A stretch of DNA of 64,000 nt from the NCBI GenBank assembly GCA_035530655.1, contig DATKUK010000142.1, positions 1-64,000 on the forward strand, in the 5' to 3' direction. A model generated the notes under the pieces. That model was not told the DNA's origin, did not search any database, and saw only the letters and a program-made list of their open reading frames with translations. The first letter of the stretch is position 1, and every line of letters begins with the position of its first letter. The position numbers and the translations under genes were made by a program. Origin of the DNA: DATKUK01 sp035530655 (GTDB taxonomy: Bacteria > Planctomycetota > Phycisphaerae > UBA1845 > DATKUK01). This document shows, one piece after another, positions 25,225-33,173 of the stretch.

Positions 25225-25620
25225 ATGTTACGCGTGGCACTTGCGTTGTTCGTGGTGGGGATGGTCGTAACGGTGGGCTGTAGCCAACACCGCAGTGTAT
25301 GCTGCGCGCGCGGCGACCCGGCGGGCGAAGCGCCGACGACGATGACGGAAACGGCAGCGACCTCACAGCCGGCGTTTTGCAGCGCATCGCGTGGGCTCAC
25401 GCCGTGGCTGCTGTTTGATCGGATTCCGCACGGCTTTGAGGCCGGGGCATTTGCGTTTCGCAGCGACTGGCCCGCCACGACGGGTCGGTATCGGGGCGGG
25501 GAGATCACGTACTACCGCGAGTGGTCGGTTGATTACTTCGGCCAAGACCGCGGCGGCGGGGATTTTGGGCAACTTCATCGTCGCTTCGAGACATACCGCG
25601 TGGGCACGGAGTATCGCTGA
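25225..25620 (+). CDS. Small putative lipoprotein
   Basis: The protein has 131 residues. The N-terminus MLRVALALFVVGMVVTVGCS is a signal peptide ending in a lipobox-like TVGC, though -3 is Thr, less usual than Leu. A Ser/Thr/Ala-rich linker (ETAATSQPAF) follows, then a compact domain with an aromatic-rich stretch (FRSDWPATTGRYRGGEITYY, REWSVDYFGQDRGGGDF). I recognise no family. The ATG at 25225 is preceded by GGAGGG (25209-25214); longer in-frame starts would run through the signal peptide. About 280 bases separate it from the PEP-CTERM gene, including an inverted repeat CTAACC...GGTTAG at 25115-25141. Confidence 0.6.
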   Translation: MLRVALALFVVGMVVTVGCSQHRSVCCARGDPAGEAPTTMTETAATSQPAFCSASRGLTPWLLFDRIPHGFEAGAFAFRSDWPATTGRYRGGEITYYREWSVDYFGQDRGGGDFGQLHRRFETYRVGTEYR

Positions 25621-25846
25621 GCGATTGGCACCATGCCGAGCCGCAGGGTGGCGCGCGGGTCGCGCGAATTGTCGTCGGGTGCGACGGCAGCTTCCATAAC
25701 CACTTACTGGCAAAATCTTTATCGTCATTTAGTGGTGCGGCGGAGGTACTCGTTGGCGGTGATTGCACGTAAGTTCTTTTGTAGAAAGAACTAACAGCGC
25801 ATTCGTCCGGAGTCGGCGGCAGTTCGTTGTGGCGGCAAGAACGGTC

Positions 25847-25875
25847 TTGCGTGCGGGAACTGTTTGCTGTACTAT
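25847..25875 (+). promoter_or_regulatory. Sigma70-type promoter of the HU-like gene
   Basis: TTGCGT (25847-25852), a 17-base spacer and TACTAT (25870-25875) lie 124 bases before the ATG at 25999. The rest of the 25621-25998 gap holds no gene that I can support. Confidence 0.5.
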
Positions 25876-25998
25876 GACTTGCGTGCGTCCGGGTGAGTGG
25901 CTTTGGTTTGGGGCGCGCGAGCGGTTCGGGGGATTGGCGGGTTGGAAAATGGGTCTGGCGGTTCGGGGGCCGCGGCTCTTGGAGGACAGGGGTTGCCC

Positions 25999-26349
25999 AT
26001 GAGTACCGTCACAAAGAAGGAATTGATCGATCGCATTGCGGAGAAGACCTCCAGCAAGCGAGTGGTCGTGAAGCGCATCGTTCAGAAGTTTCTCGACGAG
26101 ATCATCGACGAGCTCGGGCAAGGTAACCGACTGGAATTCCGCGACTTCGGCGTATTCGAGAGCAAGCAGCGGGCGGCGCGGATCGCCCAGAATCCTAAGA
26201 CGCTGGAGCGCGTACAGGTGCCGAGCAAGCGGACGGTGAAGTTTAAGGTGGGGCGGCTGATGAAAGCCCGGCTGCGCGGCGAGCCAGAACGGCAGGCCGC
26301 ATCGTTACGGGTGAATCCGCCACGGGAATCGGGCGCTCGCCCTGTGTAG
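25999..26349 (+). CDS. HU/IHF-family DNA-binding protein
   Basis: The 116-residue protein matches the HU/IHF fold: helices MSTVTKKELIDRIAEKTSSK and VKRIVQKFLDEIIDEL, then the beta-saddle RLEFRDFGVFESKQR. The arm region NPKTLERVQVPSKRTVKFK and the final helix GRLMKARLRG follow. The usual R-N-P tip of the DNA-intercalating arm is Q-N-P here. About 15 residues of basic, Pro-rich tail extend beyond the ~95-residue core. It shapes DNA as an architectural protein. It has its own promoter (25847-25875) and a strong terminator (26383-26411), so it appears to be a single-gene unit. The ATG at 25999 starts at the normal HU position; the longer frame upstream is not conserved-looking. Confidence 0.9.
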   Translation: MSTVTKKELIDRIAEKTSSKRVVVKRIVQKFLDEIIDELGQGNRLEFRDFGVFESKQRAARIAQNPKTLERVQVPSKRTVKFKVGRLMKARLRGEPERQAASLRVNPPRESGARPV

Positions 26350-26382
26350 GCGGGGTGAGCTGCGCTGGGTTGCTGATTGATT

Positions 26383-26411
26383 TGCGCCGGTGCGAGGCCG
26401 GCGCATTTTTC
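26383..26411 (+). terminator. Rho-independent terminator of the HU-like gene
   Basis: TGCGCCGG (26383-26390) pairs perfectly with CCGGCGCA (26398-26405) around a 7-base loop and is followed by TTTTT (26406-26410). It lies 34 bases after the HU stop and 60 bases before the next gene. Confidence 0.85.
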
Positions 26412-26470
26412 GTGCGCAGGTTGCGCCTGGCTATGAGGTTACAAAGATTCGGGCTGCCAGGACTGAGACG

Positions 26471-27637
26471 ATGTCGTCGAGCGATTACGCACGTGAGTTG
26501 GCTGAGTTGAGGTCGGCGGGCCTGCTTCGCGATCGGCGAACGGTGTCGTCGGCGCAGGGGCGGGCGCTCGTGGTTGGGGGCCGGGACGTTGTGTGCTTCG
26601 CCAGCAACAATTACCTGGGGCTCGCGGGCGACGAGCGGGTGATAGCGGCGGCGAAGCGGGCGTTGGATCGGTGGGGGTGGGGGTCGGGCGCGTCGGCGCT
26701 GGTGAGTGGGGCGAGTGAGCCGTTGAGGCGGCTGGAGCAGCGGATCGCGACGTTTGAGGGCTCGCAAGCGGCGTTGGTTCTGGGCAGCGGATATTTGGCG
26801 AACCTTGCGGCTGTTCGGGCGGCGGCGGGCGTGGGCGACGTGGTGTTTCTGGACAAGCTGAATCATGCCAGCATTATCGATGCGGCCAGGGCGAGCGGCG
26901 CCCGGGTGAGGGTGTTCGCGCATCGCGACTACGACCGGCTGGAAGTGCTGCTTGGGCGCAGCGCGGGCGCCAAGCGCCGCCTGATTGTGACGGACAGTCT
27001 GTTCAGCATGGACGGGGACTTTGCCGATCTGCCGCGTCTGGTGGAACTGAAGCGGCGATACGAGGCGACGCTGATGATCGACGAGGCACACGCGACGGGC
27101 GTGATGGGCGAACACGGTCGTGGTGTGGCTGAGGAGGTGGGCGTCGAGGTCGAGATCGACATCACGGTGGGGACGTTGAGTAAGGCGCTGGGCGGTGTCG
27201 GCGGGTTCGTGTGCGGGTCGGCGGCGTTGGTGGACTACCTGGTGAACACGGCGCGGAGCTACGTGTACACGACGGCACTGCCGCCTGCGGCGTGTGCGGC
27301 GGCCGAGGCGGCGCTTGAGATCGTCGAGCGGGAGCCACAGCGCCGTCAAAGGCTGAAGGAATCGTCAGCGTGGTTGCGGCGCGAACTGCGGGAAAAGCTC
27401 GGCCTGGGGACAGGCGATTCGTGCAGCCAGATCATCCCGGTGATGCTCGGCTCGGCGGAGCGCGCGGTGGCGGTGTCGGAGGCGCTTCTGGAGCGGGGGT
27501 TTCTGGTGCCGGCGATTCGACCACCCACCGTACCGGCCAACAGATCGCGTCTGCGGGTGAGCGTGATGGCGCTGCACAGCCGAGAGGATTTGGCCGGGCT
27601 GGTCGGCGCGCTTGAGGAGGTCGTCGGTAATACCTGA
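26471..27637 (+). CDS. 8-amino-7-oxononanoate synthase / 2-amino-3-ketobutyrate CoA ligase family
   Basis: This 388-residue PLP enzyme of the alpha-oxoamine synthase family condenses an amino acid with an acyl-CoA. Key parts are FASNNYLGLAGD (residues ~42-53), GSGASALVSGASEPLRRLE, the DEAHATGVMGEHGRG motif binding PLP through Asp and His, and TLSKALGGVGGFVCG with the Schiff-base Lys. The ATG at 26471 gives the normal length for BioF or KBL (about 390). The sequence does not separate BioF (biotin, pimeloyl-CoA or ACP) from Kbl (threonine degradation) or sphingolipid-type enzymes, and no bio or tdh gene is adjacent. I leave the symbol blank. Confidence 0.85.
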   Translation: MSSSDYARELAELRSAGLLRDRRTVSSAQGRALVVGGRDVVCFASNNYLGLAGDERVIAAAKRALDRWGWGSGASALVSGASEPLRRLEQRIATFEGSQAALVLGSGYLANLAAVRAAAGVGDVVFLDKLNHASIIDAARASGARVRVFAHRDYDRLEVLLGRSAGAKRRLIVTDSLFSMDGDFADLPRLVELKRRYEATLMIDEAHATGVMGEHGRGVAEEVGVEVEIDITVGTLSKALGGVGGFVCGSAALVDYLVNTARSYVYTTALPPAACAAAEAALEIVEREPQRRQRLKESSAWLRRELREKLGLGTGDSCSQIIPVMLGSAERAVAVSEALLERGFLVPAIRPPTVPANRSRLRVSVMALHSREDLAGLVGALEEVVGNT

Positions 27638-27749
27638 TCGGGCGATGGCGGGGCGCCGGTCGTCGGGAAGGGCCTGGCGGTCGGTGGCGTTTTGCAGGAG
27701 ACGGCGGGGGTGGTACGATGACGGGGGCTGAGTGGTCGAGATTGCTATC

Positions 27750-28820
27750 ATGCGGCTTGCACTCATAGGACCTCCACAGTCGGGCAAGACGAGCGTATTC
27801 TGCGCGATTACGGGTCAGGCACCGGATCCGGCCGCTGCGGTGCAGGAGCGGGTGGCGGTGGTGTCGGTGCCGGACGACCGTGTAGGGTGGCTGGCACGGC
27901 TGGACGGCTCGAAGAAGGCAACGCCGGCGACGCTGGAGTTTGTGGACGTGCCGGGCTTTTCGCTGGCGACGGCGCACGACCGGGCCGCATTTCATCGGCA
28001 CATGCCGACGATGCGGAACTGCGACGGCCTGGTGGCGGTGGTTCGAGGGTTCCAGGACGAGTCGATACCGGCGTATCGCAACCGCGTCGATCCGGCGGCG
28101 GATCTGGAGGAGTTGCAGAGCGAGCTGCTGTTCGGCGATCTGGAGCAGATCACCAATCGGATCGAGCGTCTGGAGGCGACGCTGAGCAAGCCCATCCCGA
28201 CGAAGGAGAAGGAAGCGGGCCATCGGGAACTGGAGGTGGCCCGGCGGTGCAAAGAGGCGCTGGAGCAGGAGAAGCCGGTCTCGACGGTTTTGGATAACGA
28301 GGAGGAAGCGAAGCTTGTTCGTAGCCTTGCGCTGCTGACGGAGAAGCCGCTGGTGGCGGTGCTGAACGTATCGGAGGACGCGGCTGGTGATCCGCCGGCG
28401 CTGGCGTATGCCGGCAGTGCGGTCAATGTGTCGTTGTGCGCGAAGATCGAGGCCGAGCTGGCCGAGTTGGATGCGGAGGACCGGTCGGCGTTTCTGGCGG
28501 ACCTGGGCATTGCCGAACCGGCGAGGCCGCGCTTGATTCGCGCGTGCTACGAGGCGCTGGGGCTGATTTCGTTCTTGACGGGCGGCTCGGAGGAGGCCCG
28601 TGCGTGGTCGGTTCCGCGGGGCACGACGGCGCTGGAGGCGGCTGGCAAGATCCACACGGACATCGCGAAGGGTTTTATCCGGGCCGAGACGGTGGCCTAT
28701 TCGGATCTCGAGGCGGCTGAGAGCATGAAGCAGGCCAAGACGGAGGGCAACGTGCGACTGGAGGGCAAGTGGTACGTGGTGCAGGACGGGGATGTGATTC
28801 TGTTTCGGTTTAACGTCTAG
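27750..28820 (+). CDS. YchF/OLA1-like GTPase
   Basis: The protein has 356 residues. The Walker A loop is GPPQSGKTSVF (residues ~7-17) and the G3-type motif is VDVPGF. A coiled-coil insertion of YchF type follows (EQITNRIERLEATLSKPIP, KEAGHRELEVARRCKEALEQ), and the base-recognition strand is LVAVLNVSED. A C-terminal TGS-like domain starts with LGLISFLTGG and includes AWSVPRGTTALEAAGKIHTD and AKTEGNVRLEGKWYVVQDGD. YchF proteins bind ribosomes and prefer ATP. The typical NMSE motif is NVSE here. The ATG at 27750 is chosen because the family begins directly with this beta strand; a GTG 18 bases upstream is also in frame. Its neighbours look unrelated. Confidence 0.88.
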   Translation: MRLALIGPPQSGKTSVFCAITGQAPDPAAAVQERVAVVSVPDDRVGWLARLDGSKKATPATLEFVDVPGFSLATAHDRAAFHRHMPTMRNCDGLVAVVRGFQDESIPAYRNRVDPAADLEELQSELLFGDLEQITNRIERLEATLSKPIPTKEKEAGHRELEVARRCKEALEQEKPVSTVLDNEEEAKLVRSLALLTEKPLVAVLNVSEDAAGDPPALAYAGSAVNVSLCAKIEAELAELDAEDRSAFLADLGIAEPARPRLIRACYEALGLISFLTGGSEEARAWSVPRGTTALEAAGKIHTDIAKGFIRAETVAYSDLEAAESMKQAKTEGNVRLEGKWYVVQDGDVILFRFNV

Positions 28821-28975
28821 CCGCCCAAAACCGCTGTTGCTGTCGGTGGTGTGCAGGACGCGGTAAGCTGTTGTCGCCGTGGAGGGCGAACGGAGGACGG
28901 GGGCGTTGACCGGGTGCGTGGGGAAAGAGGATTCGAGTCGGGATGCGTATGTGTAATCACGACGGAGGAGCGGGT

Positions 28976-29494
28976 ATGCGGGCCGGTGTTGTAGGTTTTT
29001 GTCTTGCCGTAGGGCTGCTGGGCGGTGTGGCTGGGTGTCAGACGGCTCCGAAGGTGGGCGAGATGGCGCCGGACTTTGTAGCCAAGACAGCCAGCGGTGA
29101 GACGTTCCGCCTGAGCGAGCATCTGTCGAGCGGGCCGGTGGCGCTATGCTTTCACCCCGACTATGAAGTGCCGGGCTGCTTTATGCCCGACCGTTCATTT
29201 CGGGACCGGCTTGGCGAACTGCAACAGAAGCATTACAGCATCGTGGGCGTTGGATACGAGACGGTCGATCGCGAGGAAACGTTCGCAACGAAGGGGGATC
29301 TTCCATACACATCGATCCTGGATTCGGACGGCGCGATTGCCCGGCAGTACGGGGTGGCGGTGTGTAGCAAGCCGGACGGCGCGGGGGTGTATTTGGTGAA
29401 GCGCCGAACATACCTGATTGGGCGGGATGGTCGCATCGAATCGCGGATGGATGTCTGTCAGTCGTGCAAGTGCAGTCCGAATTTGGCGCATTGA
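28976..29494 (+). CDS. Lipoprotein peroxiredoxin, Bcp/AhpC-TSA family
   Basis: The protein has 172 residues. The signal peptide ends in a lipobox, LLGGVAGC, so the protein should be anchored outside the cytoplasm. The thioredoxin-fold domain starts with KVGEMAPDFVAKTASGETF. The peroxidatic Cys is in VPGCFMPDRSFRDRLGEL, which aligns with the TPGCTKEACEFRD motif of Bcp. The second Bcp Cys (five residues on) is replaced, so a resolving Cys must lie elsewhere. CSKPD and the C-terminal CQSCKC are candidates. The ATG at 28976 has GGAGGAG five bases upstream; the ATG at 28943 would spoil the signal peptide. It likely reduces peroxides at the envelope. Confidence 0.85.
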   Translation: MRAGVVGFCLAVGLLGGVAGCQTAPKVGEMAPDFVAKTASGETFRLSEHLSSGPVALCFHPDYEVPGCFMPDRSFRDRLGELQQKHYSIVGVGYETVDREETFATKGDLPYTSILDSDGAIARQYGVAVCSKPDGAGVYLVKRRTYLIGRDGRIESRMDVCQSCKCSPNLAH

Positions 29495-29686
29495 TTGGGT
29501 GTGCCGGGCGGCATGGGTGGTTGGCGCGGCGCGTGAACGTGTCGGATGGCGACGGGGGTGGGGCGCATTGGCCGGCAAGCGGGCAGTGCCCAGGACGTGA
29601 TTAACGTATCTCCTGGTTTGAGGTCTTACTGATAATTCGTATCGTTCGTCCGGTCTCCACATGCCCGCGCTTTGCCTCCGAGGCGA

Positions 29687-29713
29687 GCGGTCCATCCGGA
29701 ATGGATGGGCCGC
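29687..29713. terminator. Strong hairpin beyond the dockerin relic
   Basis: An 11-bp stem (GCGGTCCATCC with GGATGGGCCGC, one G-T pair) encloses a 5-base loop. It follows the minus-strand dockerin relic (29742) and may be the terminator of the original secreted-protein gene. No T-run is seen on the minus strand. The remainder of 29495-29741 shows nothing else. Confidence 0.4.
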
Positions 29714-29741
29714 CGTTCTATAGGCACGGCAGCGCGGCCCC

Positions 29742-29822
29742 TTATGCGCTGCTGCGGAAGTTACTTATCAAGACGGCCAAGTCCTGCGTGTCGCAGTCGC
29801 CATCGTCATCGAGATGGGCGGG
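29742..29822 (-). pseudogene. Dockerin-motif relic
   Basis: The minus-strand frame ending at TAA 29742-29744 reads HLDDDGDCDTQDLAVLISNF then RSSA. This is a clean dockerin-type calcium loop and helix, very close in form to the end of the papain/dockerin protein (DLDGDDDVDLADLNIFARNF). It begins 8 bases after the stop of the chimeric ORF but in a different frame, so it is untranslated unless a frameshift occurs. It looks like the true 3' end of an older dockerin gene. Confidence 0.5.
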
Positions 29823-29829
29823 CGGCGCG

Positions 29830-30537
29830 CTACGGTTTGAGCGGCGGCTGCTCGTTCATATGGTCCTTCACGAGCGAGTAGTCGGCGGTCGCCACCCGGC
29901 CGCTGTTGTTCGCATCGCCCACCAGCGTGCACACATCCAATGCAAACGGCTCGGCGACAAAGTCTGCCGCCGGCGTGATCTGGTACCACGTCTGGTTGGT
30001 CAGGACCGCGCCCCGCTCGACGGCCTTTAGCGTTACGCCGTCCGGCTCTATGGAGTGATCGAACATCGCGCCCACGTCGGGCATGGTCGGATAGGCCCTG
30101 AGCCGACCGTGATAGAGCCCGGCCTGGCGGTACAGAGCGTCGATAGCCCGCATCACCAGCACCGTCACACCCTCGCCGAGGAAGTAGGCGTGGCACATGA
30201 TCTCGATGAGCTTTTTCAGCCAGACCGTGGCCGGCGTCCCGGGTGGTGGGATCAGGGGATTGAATCGAAATGGCGCCACGGCCCGACCCACGGTGAAGAT
30301 CGTCAGGTCGTCGAACTGCTGGCTTGAGACCAGATCCCGGCAGTTCCGCTTCCAGTCAAAGACCAGGAAGGGCTTACCGGCCTGAAACAAGCCCCGCAAA
30401 AGCAGATAGGCGAGATTTGTTTTGCCGCTGCCGGATCGGCCGAAGACGCCGATGTGCTGGATGAACTCATCCTCTCGCAGGCCAAAGCGGTAGAAGCCTT
30501 CCTTGCCGTAATGGATCAGGGCCCACGGGGTACTCAT
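29830..30537 (-). pseudogene. Chimeric ORF: HerA-like ATPase N-terminus joined to an Ig-like/dockerin tail
   Basis: The open frame has 235 codons. Residues 1-153 are a HerA/DUF87-type ATPase start: FGLREDEFIQHIGVFGRSGS with Walker A GRSGSGKTN, then FLVFDWKRNCRDL. Residue 154 onward (DVGAMFDHSIEPDGVTLKAV through CTLVG, NSGRVATADYSLVKDHM and PPLKP) is the tail of the secreted proteins at 34498 and 37432. At DNA level the match to the 34.8-kb gene begins at 30080/30081. The ATPase has lost its Walker B and all later parts. The tail carries only one dockerin repeat where its relatives have two. No signal peptide is present, so a cytoplasmic ATPase start now carries an extracellular tail. A recombination junction is the simplest explanation, and function is unlikely. 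Confidence 0.75.
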
Positions 30538-30742
30538 CGTCCGCCAGATCCTTCGGAGGTGGCTTGAGCAGCACCTGCTCGCTCTCGAAAGTCTCGCTGA
30601 GCCGCTGGGCCAGCATCACTCGCAGCATCTGCTCGATGGTCCTCCGCAGCTCGGCGTCGGCCATCAGATACTCCTGCCAGAGGCCATCGAGTTGGGCTCC
30701 CGTGATCGGCCGCAGCTTGCGGAACACTTCCTCGATGTTCAT
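30467..30742 (-). pseudogene. N-terminal part of the HerA-like ATPase, separated by a frameshift
   Basis: The frame has 91 codons starting at ATG 30742 and overlaps the upstream ORF by an ATGA. It is helical (MNIEEVFRKLRPITGAQLDG, IEQMLRVMLAQRL) and then KPPPKDLADDEYPVG. In HerA-like ATPases such a helical lead-in and a P-P-P...EYP-x-G segment run straight into x-H/Y-x-G...FGLREDE, which here lies in the next frame (30537). A one- or two-base indel near the GTGGGCCC at about 30521-30528 would join DDEYPVG to ALIHYGKEGFYRFGL. The last ~20 codons of this frame would then be out-of-frame sequence. I therefore regard it as part of a broken ATPase rather than a separate gene. That homologues are fused is from memory and should be checked. 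Confidence 0.5.
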
Positions 30743-31200
30743 GTGCCCCTCAGGCTCAGACGCGTGGCAATCAGGGCCTTGTACTCGCCGAGGAATTTGC
30801 GTCGTTCCTTGGCCAGGTTCACACCGTTTTCCCAGTACTTGAGTTCCTCGCCGCGGCGCTCCTTGGCCCGACTTGTGAGGCTCTTGTGCAGGCTGAGCCG
30901 CATGAACTCGACCTCGGGATAGAAGCCCCACTGCCAGGGCTCCTTGAGGGTCTTGGGGTCCCGTCGGGCCTCCTCGGCCTCGCGGTCGATCTGTTCGAGG
31001 AACTGCTGGCTGAGCTGCTTGCGGCCGGGCAGGGCCGCGTCGATCTCTGCAATGGCCTCGCGGAGGTTCTCGATCCGTTCGTCGAGGATGCCGGTGACCT
31101 CTCGGCCATTCTTGATCGGATGGAAGTGTTTTCCAGAATCGGTCGAGTTCCAGGTAGGTTTGGCCCTCTGCCTGGCTTCGTTCCCGTCTTCGTCGACCAT
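30739..31200 (-). CDS. Coiled-coil protein of unknown function, coupled to the ATPase
   Basis: The 153-residue protein is rich in charged helices, for example RIENLREAIAEIDAALPGR, QQFLEQIDREAEEARRD and KERRGEELKYWENGVNLAKE. No membrane or signal segment is present, and I recognise no family. The stop overlaps the start of the ATPase N-terminal frame (TGA/ATG at 30739-30742), so the two were made to be translated together. A partner or regulator of the HerA-like ATPase is the natural guess. It lies inside the ~4.2-kb segment that separates the two ends of a broken secreted-protein gene. Confidence 0.6.
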   Translation of the reverse strand: MVDEDGNEARQRAKPTWNSTDSGKHFHPIKNGREVTGILDERIENLREAIAEIDAALPGRKQLSQQFLEQIDREAEEARRDPKTLKEPWQWGFYPEVEFMRLSLHKSLTSRAKERRGEELKYWENGVNLAKERRKFLGEYKALIATRLSLRGT

Positions 31201-31236
31201 AAGCCCCCAACGGACCGACGCACTACCAGCCCCGTA

Positions 31237-31587
31237 TCAGTCCCACGGAATGCCGCCCTTGTTAGACCGGATTCGGCCAGTTTCCAGCACCGCCTCAGCC
31301 GGTATGATGCCCACCTTTTGCGTCGGATAGTCGAACTTGACTACCACGTAAAGCTTTTCGTGATTGCGTCGTGCAAGTCGCAGCTGCTGTTGGAAGTGCT
31401 GACGCTCAATGGCGGTCAGGCGACGTGCGCCTCTCCGTGCAAGCAAGGTGACCCAGCGGTAGTATCGACAAGTATTGCGTGAGCGAACAATGTTCGACGC
31501 ATTAGGGATCTGTTTCACCGCGTGACCGTGTTGCTTCAGGTACTCAGACCATTCGCAGACGAACTCTGCCACCGCCGGACTGTTCAT
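31237..31587 (-). CDS. Hypothetical basic protein
   Basis: The 116-residue protein is Arg-rich, and its first half is helical (AVAEFVCEWSEYLKQHGHAV, YYRWVTLLARRGARRLT). Its second half has a beta strand pair (KLYVVVKFDYPTQKVGIIP) and the ending RSNKGGIPWD. The K-L-Y-V-V-V-K-F pattern could be the core strand of a nuclease-like fold, but no catalytic set is clear and I assign no function. It lies 36 bp upstream of the coiled-coil gene on the same strand and so may share its transcript. There is no recognisable relative in the window. Confidence 0.55.
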   Translation of the reverse strand: MNSPAVAEFVCEWSEYLKQHGHAVKQIPNASNIVRSRNTCRYYRWVTLLARRGARRLTAIERQHFQQQLRLARRNHEKLYVVVKFDYPTQKVGIIPAEAVLETGRIRSNKGGIPWD

Positions 31588-31736
31588 GAGGAAACGTTGA
31601 GGCCCGAGCTAAAAGACCGACGGCTGAGGCGGACCGAACGTGCCGGACGCCGGCAGATCAGGAGCAGAGAGTGAGCAGAAAGCAGGGCGGCTAATCACGT
31701 CACTTCACACTGCCCCGGAAGCCGCCCCGTGCAGCT

Positions 31737-33173
31737 CTACACAACCCGTCTCTTGCCCAACACGTGACGGTAATTTGCGAAAGCAGACTTCAGAGATTCC
31801 CAGAATCTTCTGCGCTCGCTTCTGACGTAATTCAAGAAGTAGACAAACCCAAACCACCAGACAAAGAGATGGTTGGGGTCCAGCCGAATGAGTCTCTTGA
31901 TGATGGGGAGGGTCCAGGGCCAGAGAACTGCGGTCTGAAAGAACTTCTGGAGATTCACCATCTGGCGGATGTCCGGCAGATCCAGGCGGGAATCGACGAA
32001 AAACGACGGCGAAAAGCAGTCGTACCCACGCTCTCCTTTCAGGTAGCCCCTCCGAACCGCGTAGTCCGTCAGCTCCGTTCCCGGCAGCGGCGAAAAGACC
32101 GAACACCACGGGTAGTCCGTCTTGATCCTGATGTTCAACTCCACGGTAGCAAGTGCGTCCTCAAGAGTCTCGTCAGGCAGACCCATCATATTGTACGTTC
32201 TAAAGCGTATGCCCGCTCTATGCAGCAGCTCGGCTGCTTTAAGGATGTCTTTGTCTTTTAGCTGCTTGTTCAGAATCCGGTTTCGCAGCAATTCGTTCCC
32301 GCTCTCAATGCCGAAGAAGACCGAACTGCAGCCACCGTCCGCGAGGCGGAAGGCATACTCCTCATCGGAAGCCACAATATCGGCGCGCACCAAGCACACA
32401 AAAGGCAGCCCTACCTCCTTCTTGAAGAGCGGTAGAAACCGATATAGCCACGACTTGTTCAGCCCAAACACGTCGTCGGCAAAATAGATGACCCGTACGT
32501 CCATTTCCGTCTTAAGGCCGACGCACTCCTCGAGGACTTTCTGGACGCGGCGGATGCGAACGTATGGTCCCTTCCCTTTATACAGCTGGCGCATCGCATC
32601 TTCAAAACAGAACGAACAATGGAACGGGCAACCCCGCGAGGAAATCACATTGCAGACACCGCGATCCACCCGCGAATTCAAGCAGTCGTACAGATGGCGG
32701 TCGGGGAACGGATAATCGTCCAAGTCCCCCCGGAGTCTCCGCAGCGGCGATCGAACGATGCTGCCGTTCCTGCGAATGCACAGATTGGGAATGTCATCCA
32801 ACGGTTTTCCACTATCCAGCCGGTCGAGCACTTCCAGTGTCGACTCTTCGCCCTCACCCCGCACGAGCAGGTCGACAGGCGGCGCCTCGCCAAACTGAGG
32901 GAAGAAGGTCGCATGAGCGCCGCCGAAGATATTGGGGATTCCGTACTTGCGCTTGATCCTGGCAGCGATGTCTCTGGCCCACCCATGGGTGCCGGTCATC
33001 ACAGAGAATCCCACGAGGTCGGGCCGAACTCGATCAAGGACGGGGGCAAAATCCTCAAGTGTCTGACCGACCACAAGCTGACACTCATGGCCATGCCTCT
33101 TGACCATCGAGGAGATATACATGGGGCCAAGGAACTCGTAGTTGATGTTCTGGAGAAAGAGTAGTGTTGCCAT
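31737..33173 (-). CDS. B12-binding domain radical SAM protein, apparently acquired
   Basis: The protein has 478 residues from ATG 33173. The N-terminal cobalamin-binding domain (residues ~1-130) includes GPMYISSMVKRHGHE, VGFSVMTGTHG and PNIFGGAHATFFPQFGEAPP. The radical SAM cluster motif is SSRGCPFHCSFCFED (CPFHCSFC). Strands FADDVFGLNKSW and SVFFGIESGNELL follow, then YNMMGLPDETLEDAL and PLPGTELTDYA, as in the BchE/methyltransferase class. The C-terminus has aromatic-rich helices. AT content and codon use (many TCT, AGA, CTT) differ visibly from the surrounding genes, which suggests transfer. It sits between the IS256 derivative and the small ORFs of the inserted block. The substrate is unknown. 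Confidence 0.85.
   Translation of the reverse strand: MATLLFLQNINYEFLGPMYISSMVKRHGHECQLVVGQTLEDFAPVLDRVRPDLVGFSVMTGTHGWARDIAARIKRKYGIPNIFGGAHATFFPQFGEAPPVDLLVRGEGEESTLEVLDRLDSGKPLDDIPNLCIRRNGSIVRSPLRRLRGDLDDYPFPDRHLYDCLNSRVDRGVCNVISSRGCPFHCSFCFEDAMRQLYKGKGPYVRIRRVQKVLEECVGLKTEMDVRVIYFADDVFGLNKSWLYRFLPLFKKEVGLPFVCLVRADIVASDEEYAFRLADGGCSSVFFGIESGNELLRNRILNKQLKDKDILKAAELLHRAGIRFRTYNMMGLPDETLEDALATVELNIRIKTDYPWCSVFSPLPGTELTDYAVRRGYLKGERGYDCFSPSFFVDSRLDLPDIRQMVNLQKFFQTAVLWPWTLPIIKRLIRLDPNHLFVWWFGFVYFLNYVRSERRRFWESLKSAFANYRHVLGKRRVV

Noticed and set aside
29830..31587. The small ORFs with the HerA-like ATPase as an anti-phage defence system
   Set aside because: The ATPase is frameshifted and truncated, no nuclease motif is clear, and no defence gene is adjacent.
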